DNA from: JAICYJ01 sp963737445 | Lineage (GTDB): Bacteria; Actinomycetota; Thermoleophilia; Gaiellales; JAICJC01 | DNA: 64,000 bases | Direction: 5' to 3' | NCBI GenBank assembly: GCA_963737445.1 | Contig: CAVTSO010000002.1 | Location: forward strand, 109,130 to 173,129 | Shown here: in pieces, positions 1 to 8,596 of the stretch | Layout: every line of letters begins with the position of its first letter | Numbering within the stretch: position 1 is the first letter of the stretch | Position numbers and translations under genes: made by a program | The notes under the pieces: generated by a model | What the model was told of the DNA's origin: nothing | Database searches by the model: none | What the model saw: the letters and a program-made list of their open reading frames with translations, nothing else

Positions 1-36
1 GATGATCAGGTCATGGGTGTCAGTGATGGTGTCCAT
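1..36 (-). CDS. Partial CDS, first 12 codons of an unidentified protein
   Basis: An ATG on the minus strand (34-36) opens a frame beginning MDTITDTHDLII that runs off the left edge. The pattern, a short polar leader then Asp followed by hydrophobic residues, resembles the start of a Rossmann-fold oxidoreductase, but 12 residues cannot establish a family. It would be divergent from the glycosyltransferase at 134. Existence of the gene is itself uncertain. Confidence 0.25.
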   Translation of the reverse strand, partial: MDTITDTHDLII

Positions 37-121
37 GCGTGCATGATCCCCGCCCAGCCTCCGCGCGACCATGGGGTTAACCGCACTTCGGCGTGTGGTT
101 CACCAGCATCGTCGCGGCCGG

Positions 122-127
122 TAGCCT
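122..127 (+). promoter_or_regulatory. -10 box TAGCCT, leaderless promoter
   Basis: A TAnnnT hexamer ends 6 nt before the GTG at 134, so transcription should start at or next to the start codon. No Shine-Dalgarno sequence is visible. The same layout recurs at most first genes in the window. Confidence 0.6.
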
Positions 128-133
128 GCGCCG

Positions 134-1210
134 GTGCGCATCGTCATCGCCAACCCGCCCGGCTTCGGCGGCCCCGACTACGACCATCACCTGTGCGCGG
201 CCCTGGCCGCGCGCGGCGAGGACGTGGAGCTGGTCACCACCCGCTTCCGCTTCGGGCAGATGCCCGAGCCCGAGGGCTACCGCCGCAGCCTGGTCTTCTA
301 CCCACTGTCGGCCCGCCTGTTCGGCCGCTCGCGCCTGCGCGTGCCGCTGAAGGTGGCCGAGCATCCCTTCGGCCTGGCCCAGCTGGCGCTCCGCCACCCC
401 GACGTCGTGCACGTCCAGTGGCTCTCCATCCCCGAGGTCGACCGCGTGCTCCTGCGCAGCCGCGCCCCGCTCGTCTACACCGCCCATGACAACGCTCAGC
501 GCCGCACCTCCTCCAAGAAGGGCGTCTGGGACGCGCTCTACCGCCGCTTCCAGCGCGTGGTCGCACACTCCGAGGCCGGCCGCGACGCGCTGGCGGCCCA
601 GGGCGTCCCCGACCATAAGCTGCGCGTCATCCCGCACCCGATCATCCGCTCCGACCCGCCCCGCACCGACGACGGCCGCACCCTGCTCTGCTTCGGCCTG
701 ATCCGCCCCTACAAGGGCATCGACGACGCGATCGAGGTGACCCGCCTGGTCGACGGCGCCAGGCTGCTCGTGGCCGGCGACCCGATGGAGCCGGTCGAGG
801 GCTATCAGCGCCGCGCCGGCGACCTGGCCGAGTGGCGCCTCGGCTACCTGCCCCAGAGCGAGGTCGACCGCGCCTACGGCGACGCCACCCTCGCCATCTT
901 CCCCTACAAGCCCGGCCTCGACCAGTCCGGCACGCTGCTCCGCGCACTCGGCGCCGGCGTTCCGGCCGTGGCCTACGACGTCGGCGGCCTGGGCGAGAAC
1001 GTGCGCCGCTTCGGCGCCGGGCGGGTCGTCCCCGCCGGTGACGTCGAGGCGATGGCCGCCGCCGTGCGCGAGCTGCTGCACGACCCGGCCGCCATGGCCG
1101 AGGCCCGTGCCGGCGCGCTCCGCGCCCGCGACACGCTCACCTGGGACGCCTCCGCCCGCCTCCACATCGAGCTCTACCGCGAGCTGGTGGGCGGCGCCGG
1201 ACGCGGCTGA
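134..1210 (+). CDS. Glycosyltransferase family 4 (GT-B fold)
   Basis: A 358-residue GT-B transferase that moves a sugar from a nucleotide donor to a lipid-linked or polymer acceptor at the cytoplasmic membrane face. The N-terminal domain has the glycine-rich start (PPGFGGPDYDHH). The C-terminal domain carries the donor-site pattern FGLIRPYKGID (about 190-200) and a late Gly-rich acidic segment (LGAGVPAVAYDVGG, about 270-285). The GTG start is fixed by the -10 box 6 nt upstream. It is followed 21 nt later by the initiating sugar transferase, so it probably extends the same glycan. Sugar specificity cannot be read from sequence. Confidence 0.85.
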   Translation: MRIVIANPPGFGGPDYDHHLCAALAARGEDVELVTTRFRFGQMPEPEGYRRSLVFYPLSARLFGRSRLRVPLKVAEHPFGLAQLALRHPDVVHVQWLSIPEVDRVLLRSRAPLVYTAHDNAQRRTSSKKGVWDALYRRFQRVVAHSEAGRDALAAQGVPDHKLRVIPHPIIRSDPPRTDDGRTLLCFGLIRPYKGIDDAIEVTRLVDGARLLVAGDPMEPVEGYQRRAGDLAEWRLGYLPQSEVDRAYGDATLAIFPYKPGLDQSGTLLRALGAGVPAVAYDVGGLGENVRRFGAGRVVPAGDVEAMAAAVRELLHDPAAMAEARAGALRARDTLTWDASARLHIELYRELVGGAGRG

Positions 1211-1217
1211 CCATCCC

Positions 1218-1223
1218 TAGAAT
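1218..1223 (+). promoter_or_regulatory. -10 box TAGAAT
   Basis: TAGAAT lies 8 nt before the ATG at 1232, between the GT4 gene and the sugar transferase. The transferase may therefore have its own leaderless transcript as well as readthrough. Confidence 0.55.
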
Positions 1224-1231
1224 CCCCGGCC

Positions 1232-1867
1232 ATGGGGCTCTACACACGCGTGGGCAAGCGAGCGCTGGACGTGACCGGTGCCGGCCTGATGGCCGCCGTC
1301 ACCGCACCCGTGATGGGCGTCATCGCCGTCGCCCTGTGGCGGACGCAGGGCCGCCCGATCCTGTTCACCCAGCAGCGCGTCGGCCGCGACGACCGCGACT
1401 TCACCATCTACAAGTTCCGCACCATGATCCGCGGCGCCTCCACTCAGGGCGCCGGGCTCTGGTTCGAGCGCAACGACCCCCGCATCACCCCGCTCGGCAA
1501 TTGGCTGCGCGCCTCCTCGCTGGACGAGTTGCCGCAGCTCTGGAACGTGATCCGCGGGGACATGTCGCTGGTCGGACCGCGACCCAAGCCACGTGAGCTG
1601 ATCGACCGCTACCGCAGCCACTACCAGGAAACGCTGGCCGTCCGGCCCGGCCTCAGCCACCTGCCCGGCGTCTCCGGCCGCAACACCCTGCGCCGGTCAC
1701 AGATGATCGAGATGGACCAGCAGTACGTCCGCGACATCACGCTGTCCGGCGACCTGCGCCTGCTGCTGCGCACGGTCCCCGTCGTCCTGTTCCGCCACGG
1801 CTTCGATGCTGAGAACGAGAGCGAGCAGTGGGTCGAGGACGTGCCGCCGGACGGGTTCCCGGCGTGA
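1232..1867 (+). CDS. Initiating sugar-phosphate transferase (bacterial sugar transferase family)
   Basis: A 211-residue monotopic phosphoglycosyltransferase that loads the first sugar phosphate onto polyprenyl phosphate, starting repeat-unit synthesis. A hydrophobic N-terminal segment (about 12-35) would sit in the membrane. The family signature follows: KFRTM near 65, then DELPQLWNVIRGDMSLVGPRP-type sequence around 95-115, with the Asp-Glu pair that is catalytic in this family. It is the short form without the large N-terminal multi-TM domain of WbaP or WcaJ. Its stop overlaps the next start (GTGA), so the two are translationally coupled. Confidence 0.9.
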   Translation: MGLYTRVGKRALDVTGAGLMAAVTAPVMGVIAVALWRTQGRPILFTQQRVGRDDRDFTIYKFRTMIRGASTQGAGLWFERNDPRITPLGNWLRASSLDELPQLWNVIRGDMSLVGPRPKPRELIDRYRSHYQETLAVRPGLSHLPGVSGRNTLRRSQMIEMDQQYVRDITLSGDLRLLLRTVPVVLFRHGFDAENESEQWVEDVPPDGFPA

Positions 1868-2827
1868 GCGGCTGGCTGTCGCCGGCCGAGTACGCCGGTG
1901 AGTGGCGTCGCCTGGGCGACGGCGATCCCTACTACCGCCCCGAGTTCCTGGCCGCCTCCGCGCTGGCCGAGGATGCGGAGCCGGCCGTGTTCTCCCATGA
2001 CGGCGTGCTGTACCCCTTTCTCGTGCGTTCGCTGCCCGAGGGTCGCTGCGACCTGACCAGCGCCTACGGCTTCGCCGGCCCCTCCGCCGCCGGCGACTGG
2101 CGCGGGGCCTTCCGTGCCGCCTGCGCCGAGCGCGGCGTCGTCTCCGAGTTCGTCCGCTTCCACCCGATGCGCCAGAACCAGCGCTTCGCCGGCGACGACG
2201 TTTCCCTGACCCACGTCCAGGAGATGATCGTGCTCGACCTGGACGGCGACGACGACGAGCTGGTGCGCCGGATGGTGCCGCAGGCCCGCAACAAGCTGCG
2301 AAAGGCGATCCGCCGCGGGGTCACGGTCAGCGCCAGCCGCGACCTCGAGCGCTTCTGGGGGCTCTACACTGACGCCATGCGCGGCCTCGGGGCGGCCGGC
2401 GGGTACCTGTTTCCCGCTCGCCTACTTCGAGGCCCTGGACGCGCTCGGCGACGGCCTGCTGATGCTCGACGCCGGTTCCGCCGCCGCCCTGTTCCTGTGC
2501 GGCGCCGGCGCCATGCACTACTTCCTCTCGGCCTCCACCGACGAGGGCCGCCGCAGCGCCGCCACCAACCTCGTCATCTTCGAGGCCATGCGGATCGCCC
2601 GCGACGGCGGCCTCGGCGTCCTCAACCTGGGCGGCGGCCTGCGCGAGGGCGACGCCCTGCACGGCTTCAAGTGCTCGTTCGGCCCCGGCCGCGCCCCCTA
2701 CTACGTGGGCTCGGCGATCCACGACCAGGCCGCCTACCGCCGCCTCTCCGAGCGGGCCGGCGCCGATCCCGGCAAGGCGTACTTCCCCGCCTACCGCCGG
2801 CCTGCGGCGGTCGCCGCCGACGGCTGA
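1864..2827 (+). CDS. FemAB/GNAT-like acyltransferase, frameshifted
   Basis: About 320 residues once the frame is repaired. The N-terminal half has the FemAB-type segment QARNKLRKAIRRGV. The C-terminal half has LNLGGGLREGDALHGFKCSFGP, typical of FemAB-like proteins in exopolysaccharide loci that aminoacylate or acylate glycans or peptidoglycan. The frame breaks at the TTT run 2410-2412; removing one T restores LFPLAYFEALDALGDG. The GTG start overlaps the preceding stop as GTGA. The break is probably a sequencing error, since both halves are well conserved. The acceptor is unknown. Confidence 0.7.
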
Positions 2828-2830
2828 TCC

Positions 2831-2836
2831 TATGAT
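2831..2836 (+). promoter_or_regulatory. -10 box TATGAT
   Basis: TATGAT ends 6 nt before the GTG at 2843 and only a few bases after the previous stop. It fits the leaderless spacing seen throughout the window. Confidence 0.6.
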
Positions 2837-2842
2837 TCGCCC

Positions 2843-3988
2843 GTGATCGGACTGCTCCAGATCCTGTTCTGGGCCTCGCTGGCTGCGCTGGTCTGGACGC
2901 ACCTCGGCTACCCGCTGTTCGTGGCCGCCTGGTCGCGCCTGCGTCCCTGGCCCGTGGCCAAGGCCGATGTGCTGCCCACGGTCAGCCTGATCATCCCCGC
3001 CTACAACGAGCAGGACGTGATCGAGGCCAAGCTCGAGAACGCCCTCCAGCTCGACTACCCGCGCGACCGGCTCGAGATCCTCGTCACCTCCGACGCCTCC
3101 ACCGACGCCACGCACGAGATCGTCCGCCGCTACGCCGACCGCGGCGTGCGTCTCCTGGTCTGCGACCGCGGCGGCAAGGTCGCCGCCCAGGATCGGGCCG
3201 TGCGGGAGACCAGCGGCGAGGTGGTGGCCTTCGGCGACGCCAACGTCCGCTGGGAGGCCGACGCGCTGCTCGAGCTCGTGAAGCCGTTCGCCGACCCCCG
3301 CGTCGGCATGGTCTGCGGGTACGTGCGATTGGTCAACCCGGAGGGCGGCACCAACCAGGAGGGCCTCTACTGGCGCTACGAGATGTGGCTGCGCGAGCGC
3401 GAGTCGCGGCTGCACTCGATCACCGGCTCGAACGGCGCTATCTACGCCGCCCGCCGTGAGGCCTACCGCGAGGTCGATCCCCGCTTCGGCCACGACATGT
3501 CCTTTCCGTACCTGATGGTGCAGAACGGTTACCGGGCCGTCTACGAGCCGGACGCGCGCGGCGTCGAGAGCATGACCACCGACATCGAGGACGAGTTCCG
3601 CCGCAAGGTGCGCATGTTCGAGCATGCCTGGCTGATGCTGTTCCGGGGGCACATGTTCGGCCTGCGCAGGCTGGGGCTGACCTACTGGATCGAGCTCGTC
3701 TCGCACCGCCTGCTGCGCTACTGGAGCGGGCCGCTGCACGTCGTGCTGTTGGTCACAAGCGCGCTGCTGGCCACGCACGGCTGGATCTACGCGGCCGTGC
3801 TGGCGGCGCAGCTGGCCGGGCTGGCGATGGCCGTGCTCTCGATCGCCACCGGCGGCCGCTTCCGCCCGCTGCGGGTGCTGCACTACTACCTGCTCGTGAC
3901 CCTGGCCACGGTGATCGCGCTAACCGGCTACCTGCGCCGCGGCGTCCCCGCCACCTGGGACAAGGCCGCCGGCTCACGCATCACTTAG
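2843..3988 (+). CDS. Membrane glycosyltransferase family 2
   Basis: A 381-residue processive-type GT2. An N-terminal TM helix (about 3-22) is followed by the GT-A core: SLIIPAYNEQ (about 50), SDASTDATHE (about 82), a DxN motif (FGDANVRWEAD, about 125), and a downstream GSNGAIYAARREA segment. Three C-terminal hydrophobic stretches (about 290-365) form the membrane part. Such enzymes polymerise or extend polysaccharide at the membrane. The QxxRW-like element is not clear, so processivity is uncertain. It is the last gene of the plus-strand block and is followed by two strong hairpins. Confidence 0.85.
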   Translation: MIGLLQILFWASLAALVWTHLGYPLFVAAWSRLRPWPVAKADVLPTVSLIIPAYNEQDVIEAKLENALQLDYPRDRLEILVTSDASTDATHEIVRRYADRGVRLLVCDRGGKVAAQDRAVRETSGEVVAFGDANVRWEADALLELVKPFADPRVGMVCGYVRLVNPEGGTNQEGLYWRYEMWLRERESRLHSITGSNGAIYAARREAYREVDPRFGHDMSFPYLMVQNGYRAVYEPDARGVESMTTDIEDEFRRKVRMFEHAWLMLFRGHMFGLRRLGLTYWIELVSHRLLRYWSGPLHVVLLVTSALLATHGWIYAAVLAAQLAGLAMAVLSIATGGRFRPLRVLHYYLLVTLATVIALTGYLRRGVPATWDKAAGSRIT

Positions 3989-4023
3989 ACGGTTGATTCC
4001 ACGAGCTGCGCGGCGCGCCGTCC

Positions 4024-4047
4024 GCGATCTGCGTCATCGCAGATCGC
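4024..4047. terminator. Perfect hairpin, 10-bp stem, 4-nt loop
   Basis: GCGATCTGCG (4024-4033) pairs perfectly with CGCAGATCGC (4038-4047) around TCAT. It lies between the convergent GT2 (+) and sulfotransferase (-) genes and can act for both strands. No U-tract follows, as is usual for actinobacterial terminators. Confidence 0.65.
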
Positions 4048-4055
4048 TCCCGACC

Positions 4056-4077
4056 GGCGCAAGCCATGGCTTGCGCC
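4056..4077. terminator. 22-bp perfect palindrome, second hairpin of a pair
   Basis: GGCGCAAGCC and GGCTTGCGCC flank an AT centre, and all 22 bases are self-complementary. It follows the first hairpin by 8 nt. The rest of the 215-nt gap (to 4203) shows no gene. A tandem bidirectional terminator is the simplest reading; a protein-binding palindrome is possible. Confidence 0.55.
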
Positions 4078-4203
4078 TAGGTCTGGGACACGCTCGACGC
4101 CACGATCGTCCCCGGCCAGGACATCATCCAGCCTGCCCTTCGGACGCTCCCGCCGTCCAGCGCGCCCAGCATCCACGCATCCCGTGAAACCGACCATCAG
4201 CGG

Positions 4204-5172
4204 CTACCGACCCAGCCTCCGCCGCACCAGGTAGGGCACCTCGCGTCCCCGCTCGCGCCACATGTGCAGCACCGTGAAGTGCCACAGCTTCACCGACCAG
4301 TTGTGCGCCAGGTAGGCGGCGGCGGGGACGTGCGGCGGCGTGCTGCCGAGGCCGGTCTGGTACCCGTGGCGCTCGAGCTCCTCGCCGGCGATCGACTCGA
4401 ACAGCGCGATGTCGGACCGTGACATCTGCCGCCGCCACTTGTCCACCGAGTTGGCGCTGATGCCGCCGTAGAGCTCGCGGAACCACGCTTGCTGCCCGGC
4501 CGCGATCAGCTCCGGCGGCGACTCCTCGACCGCCAGCATCTCGGGCCGGTAGCCGATCTCCAGGAACGCGCAGACGGCGGGAATCGCCGTCTCCGGGGCG
4601 GCCACCAGGTGCTCGTAGCGCACCGTCAGCAGGTCGGGGCCCAGCCGCTCGGCGGCCCGTTCCCCGGCGTCGACCGCGTCCCGCCACTGGTGCGCCGCCG
4701 CCCACACGTTGGCAGGGCCGAACGGCACCCGCAGCAGCGACAGCGCCACGTCCCGGCCGTCGCGCACCAGGTTCACGATCCGCGCCTCCGGGAACACCCG
4801 GCGCAGCTCGTCGATGTGGCCGATGTAGTACGGCGTCTTGTCACCCCATCCGGGCTTCCCGTGCTGCGCCGCGTAGGCCAGGTAGGGCGCCTCCAGCGCG
4901 GCCCGGTAGGCAACGCCGTCGCTGCGGCCCGCACGCCGCGGCGGCGGTGCCTCCAGCCGCCACTCCCGCACCTTCGGATGCCGCCACACCGCCTCCACCA
5001 GCCGGTCGAACTGCTCGTCGCCGGCCAGGTCGCCGAACCGTGATCGGATGGCGGCCATGTCGGCGATGAACATCGACTCCGTCGGGATCGCGACATCGTC
5101 GCTGCGGTCCAGGATCAGGCGCAGCAGGGTGGTGCCGGACCGGTCACAGCCGACGATGAAGAAGGGCCGCAC
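4204..5172 (-). CDS. PAPS-dependent sulfotransferase
   Basis: A 322-residue sulfotransferase-fold protein that moves the sulfuryl group of PAPS to a hydroxyl or amino acceptor. The 5'-phosphosulfate loop is GCDRSGTTLL (8-17) and the 3'-phosphate site is the VRDGRDVALSLL segment (about 137-148). The GTG start is set by the -10 box TAGGTT 6 nt upstream. It lies inside the exopolysaccharide block, so a sulfated glycan is a reasonable inference. An APS kinase able to make PAPS is encoded at 18490-19053. The acceptor is unknown. Confidence 0.85.
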   Translation of the reverse strand: MRPFFIVGCDRSGTTLLRLILDRSDDVAIPTESMFIADMAAIRSRFGDLAGDEQFDRLVEAVWRHPKVREWRLEAPPPRRAGRSDGVAYRAALEAPYLAYAAQHGKPGWGDKTPYYIGHIDELRRVFPEARIVNLVRDGRDVALSLLRVPFGPANVWAAAHQWRDAVDAGERAAERLGPDLLTVRYEHLVAAPETAIPAVCAFLEIGYRPEMLAVEESPPELIAAGQQAWFRELYGGISANSVDKWRRQMSRSDIALFESIAGEELERHGYQTGLGSTPPHVPAAAYLAHNWSVKLWHFTVLHMWRERGREVPYLVRRRLGR

Positions 5173-5178
5173 GCCCCA

Positions 5179-5184
5179 AACCTA
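5179..5184 (-). promoter_or_regulatory. -10 box TAGGTT overlapping the upstream stop codon
   Basis: On the minus strand TAGGTT lies 6 nt before the sulfotransferase GTG. Its first three bases are the TAG stop codon of the beta-propeller gene upstream, so the promoter is built into the end of the preceding gene. Confidence 0.55.
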
Positions 5185-6477
5185 CCGCGAACGCAGCAGG
5201 TACAGGTGGCGGGGGCCGGTCACGACCAGCTGCTTTGGCCCAGCCGTCGCGACGGTCGAGTACCAGCCGTCGGGGAAGTGCCAGACCTTGCGGCCGGTGC
5301 GCGGGTCGAACGCCCACAGGTTGCCGCTGCTGCCGTTGGCGCCGTGCGATGCCACGTACACGTAGTTGCCGATCACGGTCGGCGAGGACGTCGTGATGTA
5401 CGGCAGCCGCGTGCTCCAGCGCACCGCACCGGTGCGCGCGTCCATCGCCTGGAAGTTGCCGTCGTAGCCGGTGTCGAACACCAACCCGTTCCACACCGCC
5501 GGGCTGCCGTAGACCCAGCCGTCGATCGTGTGCGTCCAGGCGATGCGGCCGTTCGAGGCCACGAACGAGTACAGCTTGCCGTCGGTGTTCCCGATGTAGA
5601 CGCGGCCGTAGCGCACGTTCGCGGTCGAGTAGAAGGTGCCCGACCGCAGGCCCGAGGACAGCCCGTTGCTGGCCGTGCGCCAGATCAGGCCGCCGTTGCC
5701 GGCCCGCAGGCTGTACATCACGCCCGCGTAGTCGCCGAAGAACAGGCGCCCTCCCGACACCGCGATCGCGCCCTTGACCGCGCCGGACGTGTGATACGTC
5801 CACAGCACCCGTCCGGTGCGGGCGTCCAGCGCGCGCACGCTGCCGTTCAGGCCACCCATGTACAGCCGCCCCGCCGCGAGCGTCGGCGGCGACTCCATCT
5901 GCTCGCCGATGTTGCGCTTCCAGACCACCTTGCCTGTGGCGGCGTCCAGCGCGTAGACGTTGCGATCGTACGACCCGAAGTAGACGCGGCCGCGGTAGTA
6001 GGCGGGCTGGTTCAGCACCTTGGTGAACCGCTTCGACCAGATCAGCTTGCCGCTCTGCGCGTGGTAGGCGCCCACCCAGCCCGAGTCGGCGGCCAGGTAG
6101 AGCACGCCCTCCACGTACGACGGCGGGTACTCGAGGATGCCGTGCCCCGGCCTCTTCCAGACCCGCGTGTAGGGCGGCGCCACCCCTGTCATGTCGGAGG
6201 CGTCGCGGTTATGGGACGCGTTTCGCCCGTACATCGGCCAGGGCGCGCCGTAGTCGGGCTGCTTCTTGCCGCCGCTCGCCGGCGGCGCCGACGACGCCGG
6301 CTCCGCGACGCTCGTGAACGGCTCGCTGAGCCCGTTGTGGACGTCCGCGACGGGTCGTGTCGCGATCACGTAGGCGGCCGCCGCACCACCGCACAGCAGC
6401 AGCAGGAGAGCGGCGGCCAGGATCAGGAGCTTCCTGTGGCGCCTCAGCAAGGTGGTGCGATGGTAGCAGTGGCACAT
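5182..6477 (-). CDS. Membrane-anchored PQQ-type beta-propeller protein
   Basis: About 431 residues. A basic N-terminus and one TM helix (about 16-40) anchor it, with the rest outside the membrane. After a Pro/Ser-rich linker there are at least seven PQQ-like blades, recognisable by repeated Ala-x-Asp-Ala-x-Thr-Gly-x-x-x-Trp elements (ALDAATGKVVWKR, ALDARTGRVLWTY, AMDARTGAVRWST, AFDPRTGRKVWHF). The fold resembles BamB and quinoprotein propellers, but there is no dehydrogenase catalytic calcium site that I can identify, so a binding or scaffold role is likelier than catalysis. The ATG at 6477 was chosen because the TM segment follows directly; the longer open frame upstream lacks sense composition. 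Confidence 0.75.
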   Translation of the reverse strand: MCHCYHRTTLLRRHRKLLILAAALLLLLCGGAAAAYVIATRPVADVHNGLSEPFTSVAEPASSAPPASGGKKQPDYGAPWPMYGRNASHNRDASDMTGVAPPYTRVWKRPGHGILEYPPSYVEGVLYLAADSGWVGAYHAQSGKLIWSKRFTKVLNQPAYYRGRVYFGSYDRNVYALDAATGKVVWKRNIGEQMESPPTLAAGRLYMGGLNGSVRALDARTGRVLWTYHTSGAVKGAIAVSGGRLFFGDYAGVMYSLRAGNGGLIWRTASNGLSSGLRSGTFYSTANVRYGRVYIGNTDGKLYSFVASNGRIAWTHTIDGWVYGSPAVWNGLVFDTGYDGNFQAMDARTGAVRWSTRLPYITTSSPTVIGNYVYVASHGANGSSGNLWAFDPRTGRKVWHFPDGWYSTVATAGPKQLVVTGPRHLYLLRSR

Positions 6478-6511
6478 TGACGTACTCTGCAGGCCCGGCC
6501 GCGGGCCGCGG

Positions 6512-6517
6512 TAGAGT
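6512..6517 (+). promoter_or_regulatory. -10 box TAGAGT
   Basis: TAGAGT ends 6 nt before the GTG at 6524, in the short divergent gap between the propeller gene and the multi-TM protein. Confidence 0.55.
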
Positions 6518-6523
6518 TGCGCG

Positions 6524-8596
6524 GTGCTGCCAAGGGACCTTGCCGCCGTCGTGCGGGCAGTGCTGGTGGTGGTGGTCGCGGCCGCGGTCACGCGCGCAGC
6601 AGGTGCCGTGCTCCCCTCCCAGCCGGCGCTGGTGCTGGCCGTGGCGACGACGCTGGTGCTGCCGGGCTGGGCGCTGGCCTGCGCCGTCGGTCTCTCCCGG
6701 CGCCTGGACACGATCGGCATGCTGGGCGCGGTGCCGGTGGCCGGCATGGCGGCCTGGACGCCCGCGCTCGCCCTCGGCTTCGCGGTCGGCCTCACCTTCG
6801 ACATGGTGCTGGCGATCGTGGCCCTGCAGACGATCGTGCTGCTGGCGGTGCGCGACCCGCGGCCGCAGGCCATCCGCGCGCCGGACCGGGTGGTGCTCGC
6901 GATCGCCGTGCCGGTTGCCGCCCTGATCTCGGTGCAGTGGCAGGAGTCGCTGGCCGGAGATGCCGTGTTCCACCTGGCGCGCGTCCGCAAGATCCTGGCC
7001 GTGCCGCACCTGTCGCTGGACTCCGTCAGCGAGCTGGCCAACGGCAAGCCCCACGCCGGGTACGTGTTCCCGCTGCTGCACGCCGTGGAGGCGGCCGCGC
7101 TGCGGGTCGCCGGCATCAATCCCACGACCGGCTTTCCCGACCTGGTTCCGGCGGCCGTGATCCTGGTGGTGTTCACCACGTTCGCGGCCGGGCGCGCCGT
7201 CGGTGGCACCGCCGTCGGCACCTCCGCGCTGGCGCTGGTGCTGTGGACGTGGATGGTCAGCTCCCACCCGAACCTGGGCATGGCCAGCTGGCCGGGGCCG
7301 TTCACGTTCCTGGTGCTGATGCCGGTCGGCGTGCTGGCGATCACCGAGCTGCTGCGCACGCCCGGCGACCGCCGGCTAACCGCCCTGCTGGCGGCGACGG
7401 CGCTCTCGGTCTCGCTCGTCCACGTCAGCTACGCGGTGCCGCTACTGGCGCTGCTGGTGGGAGTCGTCGCCTACGCGCGCCGCTGCGTGCTGCCGGTGGT
7501 GCTGGCCGGTGCGGTCGCCGCGGCCGTCCTCGGCTTCGTCTGGCTGGTGGCGCTGCACGGGTACCCGAAGCCGGTGATCGGGGCCGGCCCCTACCAGCAC
7601 GCCACCTCCGACGCGTTCGTGCTGGTGCACGGCCACGCCCTGGCGCTGAACGCCGAGAGCATCCTCGCCCACCAGCCCGGCTTTCTGATCGCGCTGCTGG
7701 CGCTGGTGCCGCTGCTGATCTGGCGCGCGCCTTCGCTCGCCTACCCGTCGGCCGTCATGTCGGGTGTGCTGGTGCTGGTGGCCGCGCCGGGGCCGGTGCT
7801 GCTGCTGAACGCGACGGTCGGCATCGGCCAGAGCCACCGCTTCGGCACCGCCGTCCCCTGGGAGCTGGTGACGGCCGTGGTGGCGGCGCTGGTCGTGATG
7901 TACGCCGACCGGCGCTGGATCCTGCCGGCGCTGGTGCTGCTGGGCGCGGCGGCCGCGATCGGGCCGAAGCGGCTGCAGTCGCTGTGGGACTTCGCCCCCA
8001 GCTTCCCGACCACGCCGATCGCGGTCGCAGCTGTTGTCGGCGCGGTCTGGTACGCGGTGCGCCGGCTGCGGGCGCTGCCGGCGCCGCCGATGCAGGCGGC
8101 GGTGCTGCCGACCCTCGCCGTGGCGTTGGCGGCCGTCATGCTGAGCGACACGTCGTCACTGCGCACGGTCGTCTCGAACGTCGTGCACGGCCACCCGCGG
8201 GTGCCGCGGACCACCCTGCCCGCGACGATCGTGAACTGGGTGAACCAGCACGGTGGCTCGATGCCGGTGGTGCTGTCCGACCAGCTGCGCTCCTACCGGC
8301 TGGGTGCCTACACCAACGCCTACGTGGTGGCGGTGCCCGAGGTGCGCACCCGCGCGGAGCCGGCCAGCCTGCCGGAGCAGCGCCGGCAGGACGTGATCAC
8401 GTTCCTCAAGCCGAGCAGCTCCGGGGCCGAGCGCGATGCCATCATCCGCAAGTACGGGGTCACCGTCCTTGTGATCCCGACCGATCATCCCGGGCTGATC
8501 GCGCAGCTCGATCAGGATCCGCTGCTGGAGCAACGGCTGCACGTGCGCGGCGAGGGCCGCGGCTGGGAGATCTACAGCGTGCGGAAGCCGGCCTAG
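6524..8596 (+). CDS. Large multi-TM protein, glycosyltransferase-like (GT-C type)
   Basis: 690 residues with roughly 14 hydrophobic segments across 1-540 and a soluble C-terminal region (about 550-690). The layout resembles GT-C transferases and the DUF-type integral membrane proteins of polysaccharide loci. The extracellular acidic loop LAGDAVFHLARVRKI (about 145-160) is where GT-C enzymes carry catalytic acidic residues. No family-defining motif is certain. It converges with the O-antigen-ligase-like gene, and the two stops overlap by 4 nt. Confidence 0.6.
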   Translation: MLPRDLAAVVRAVLVVVVAAAVTRAAGAVLPSQPALVLAVATTLVLPGWALACAVGLSRRLDTIGMLGAVPVAGMAAWTPALALGFAVGLTFDMVLAIVALQTIVLLAVRDPRPQAIRAPDRVVLAIAVPVAALISVQWQESLAGDAVFHLARVRKILAVPHLSLDSVSELANGKPHAGYVFPLLHAVEAAALRVAGINPTTGFPDLVPAAVILVVFTTFAAGRAVGGTAVGTSALALVLWTWMVSSHPNLGMASWPGPFTFLVLMPVGVLAITELLRTPGDRRLTALLAATALSVSLVHVSYAVPLLALLVGVVAYARRCVLPVVLAGAVAAAVLGFVWLVALHGYPKPVIGAGPYQHATSDAFVLVHGHALALNAESILAHQPGFLIALLALVPLLIWRAPSLAYPSAVMSGVLVLVAAPGPVLLLNATVGIGQSHRFGTAVPWELVTAVVAALVVMYADRRWILPALVLLGAAAAIGPKRLQSLWDFAPSFPTTPIAVAAVVGAVWYAVRRLRALPAPPMQAAVLPTLAVALAAVMLSDTSSLRTVVSNVVHGHPRVPRTTLPATIVNWVNQHGGSMPVVLSDQLRSYRLGAYTNAYVVAVPEVRTRAEPASLPEQRRQDVITFLKPSSSGAERDAIIRKYGVTVLVIPTDHPGLIAQLDQDPLLEQRLHVRGEGRGWEIYSVRKPA

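Noticed and set aside
6478..7359. Extension of the minus-strand beta-propeller frame upstream of its TM segment, opposite the multi-TM gene
   Set aside because: Ser/Thr/Arg-rich composition with no fold signals; it is antisense to a well-formed membrane protein, and the TM anchor begins at the ATG at 6477.
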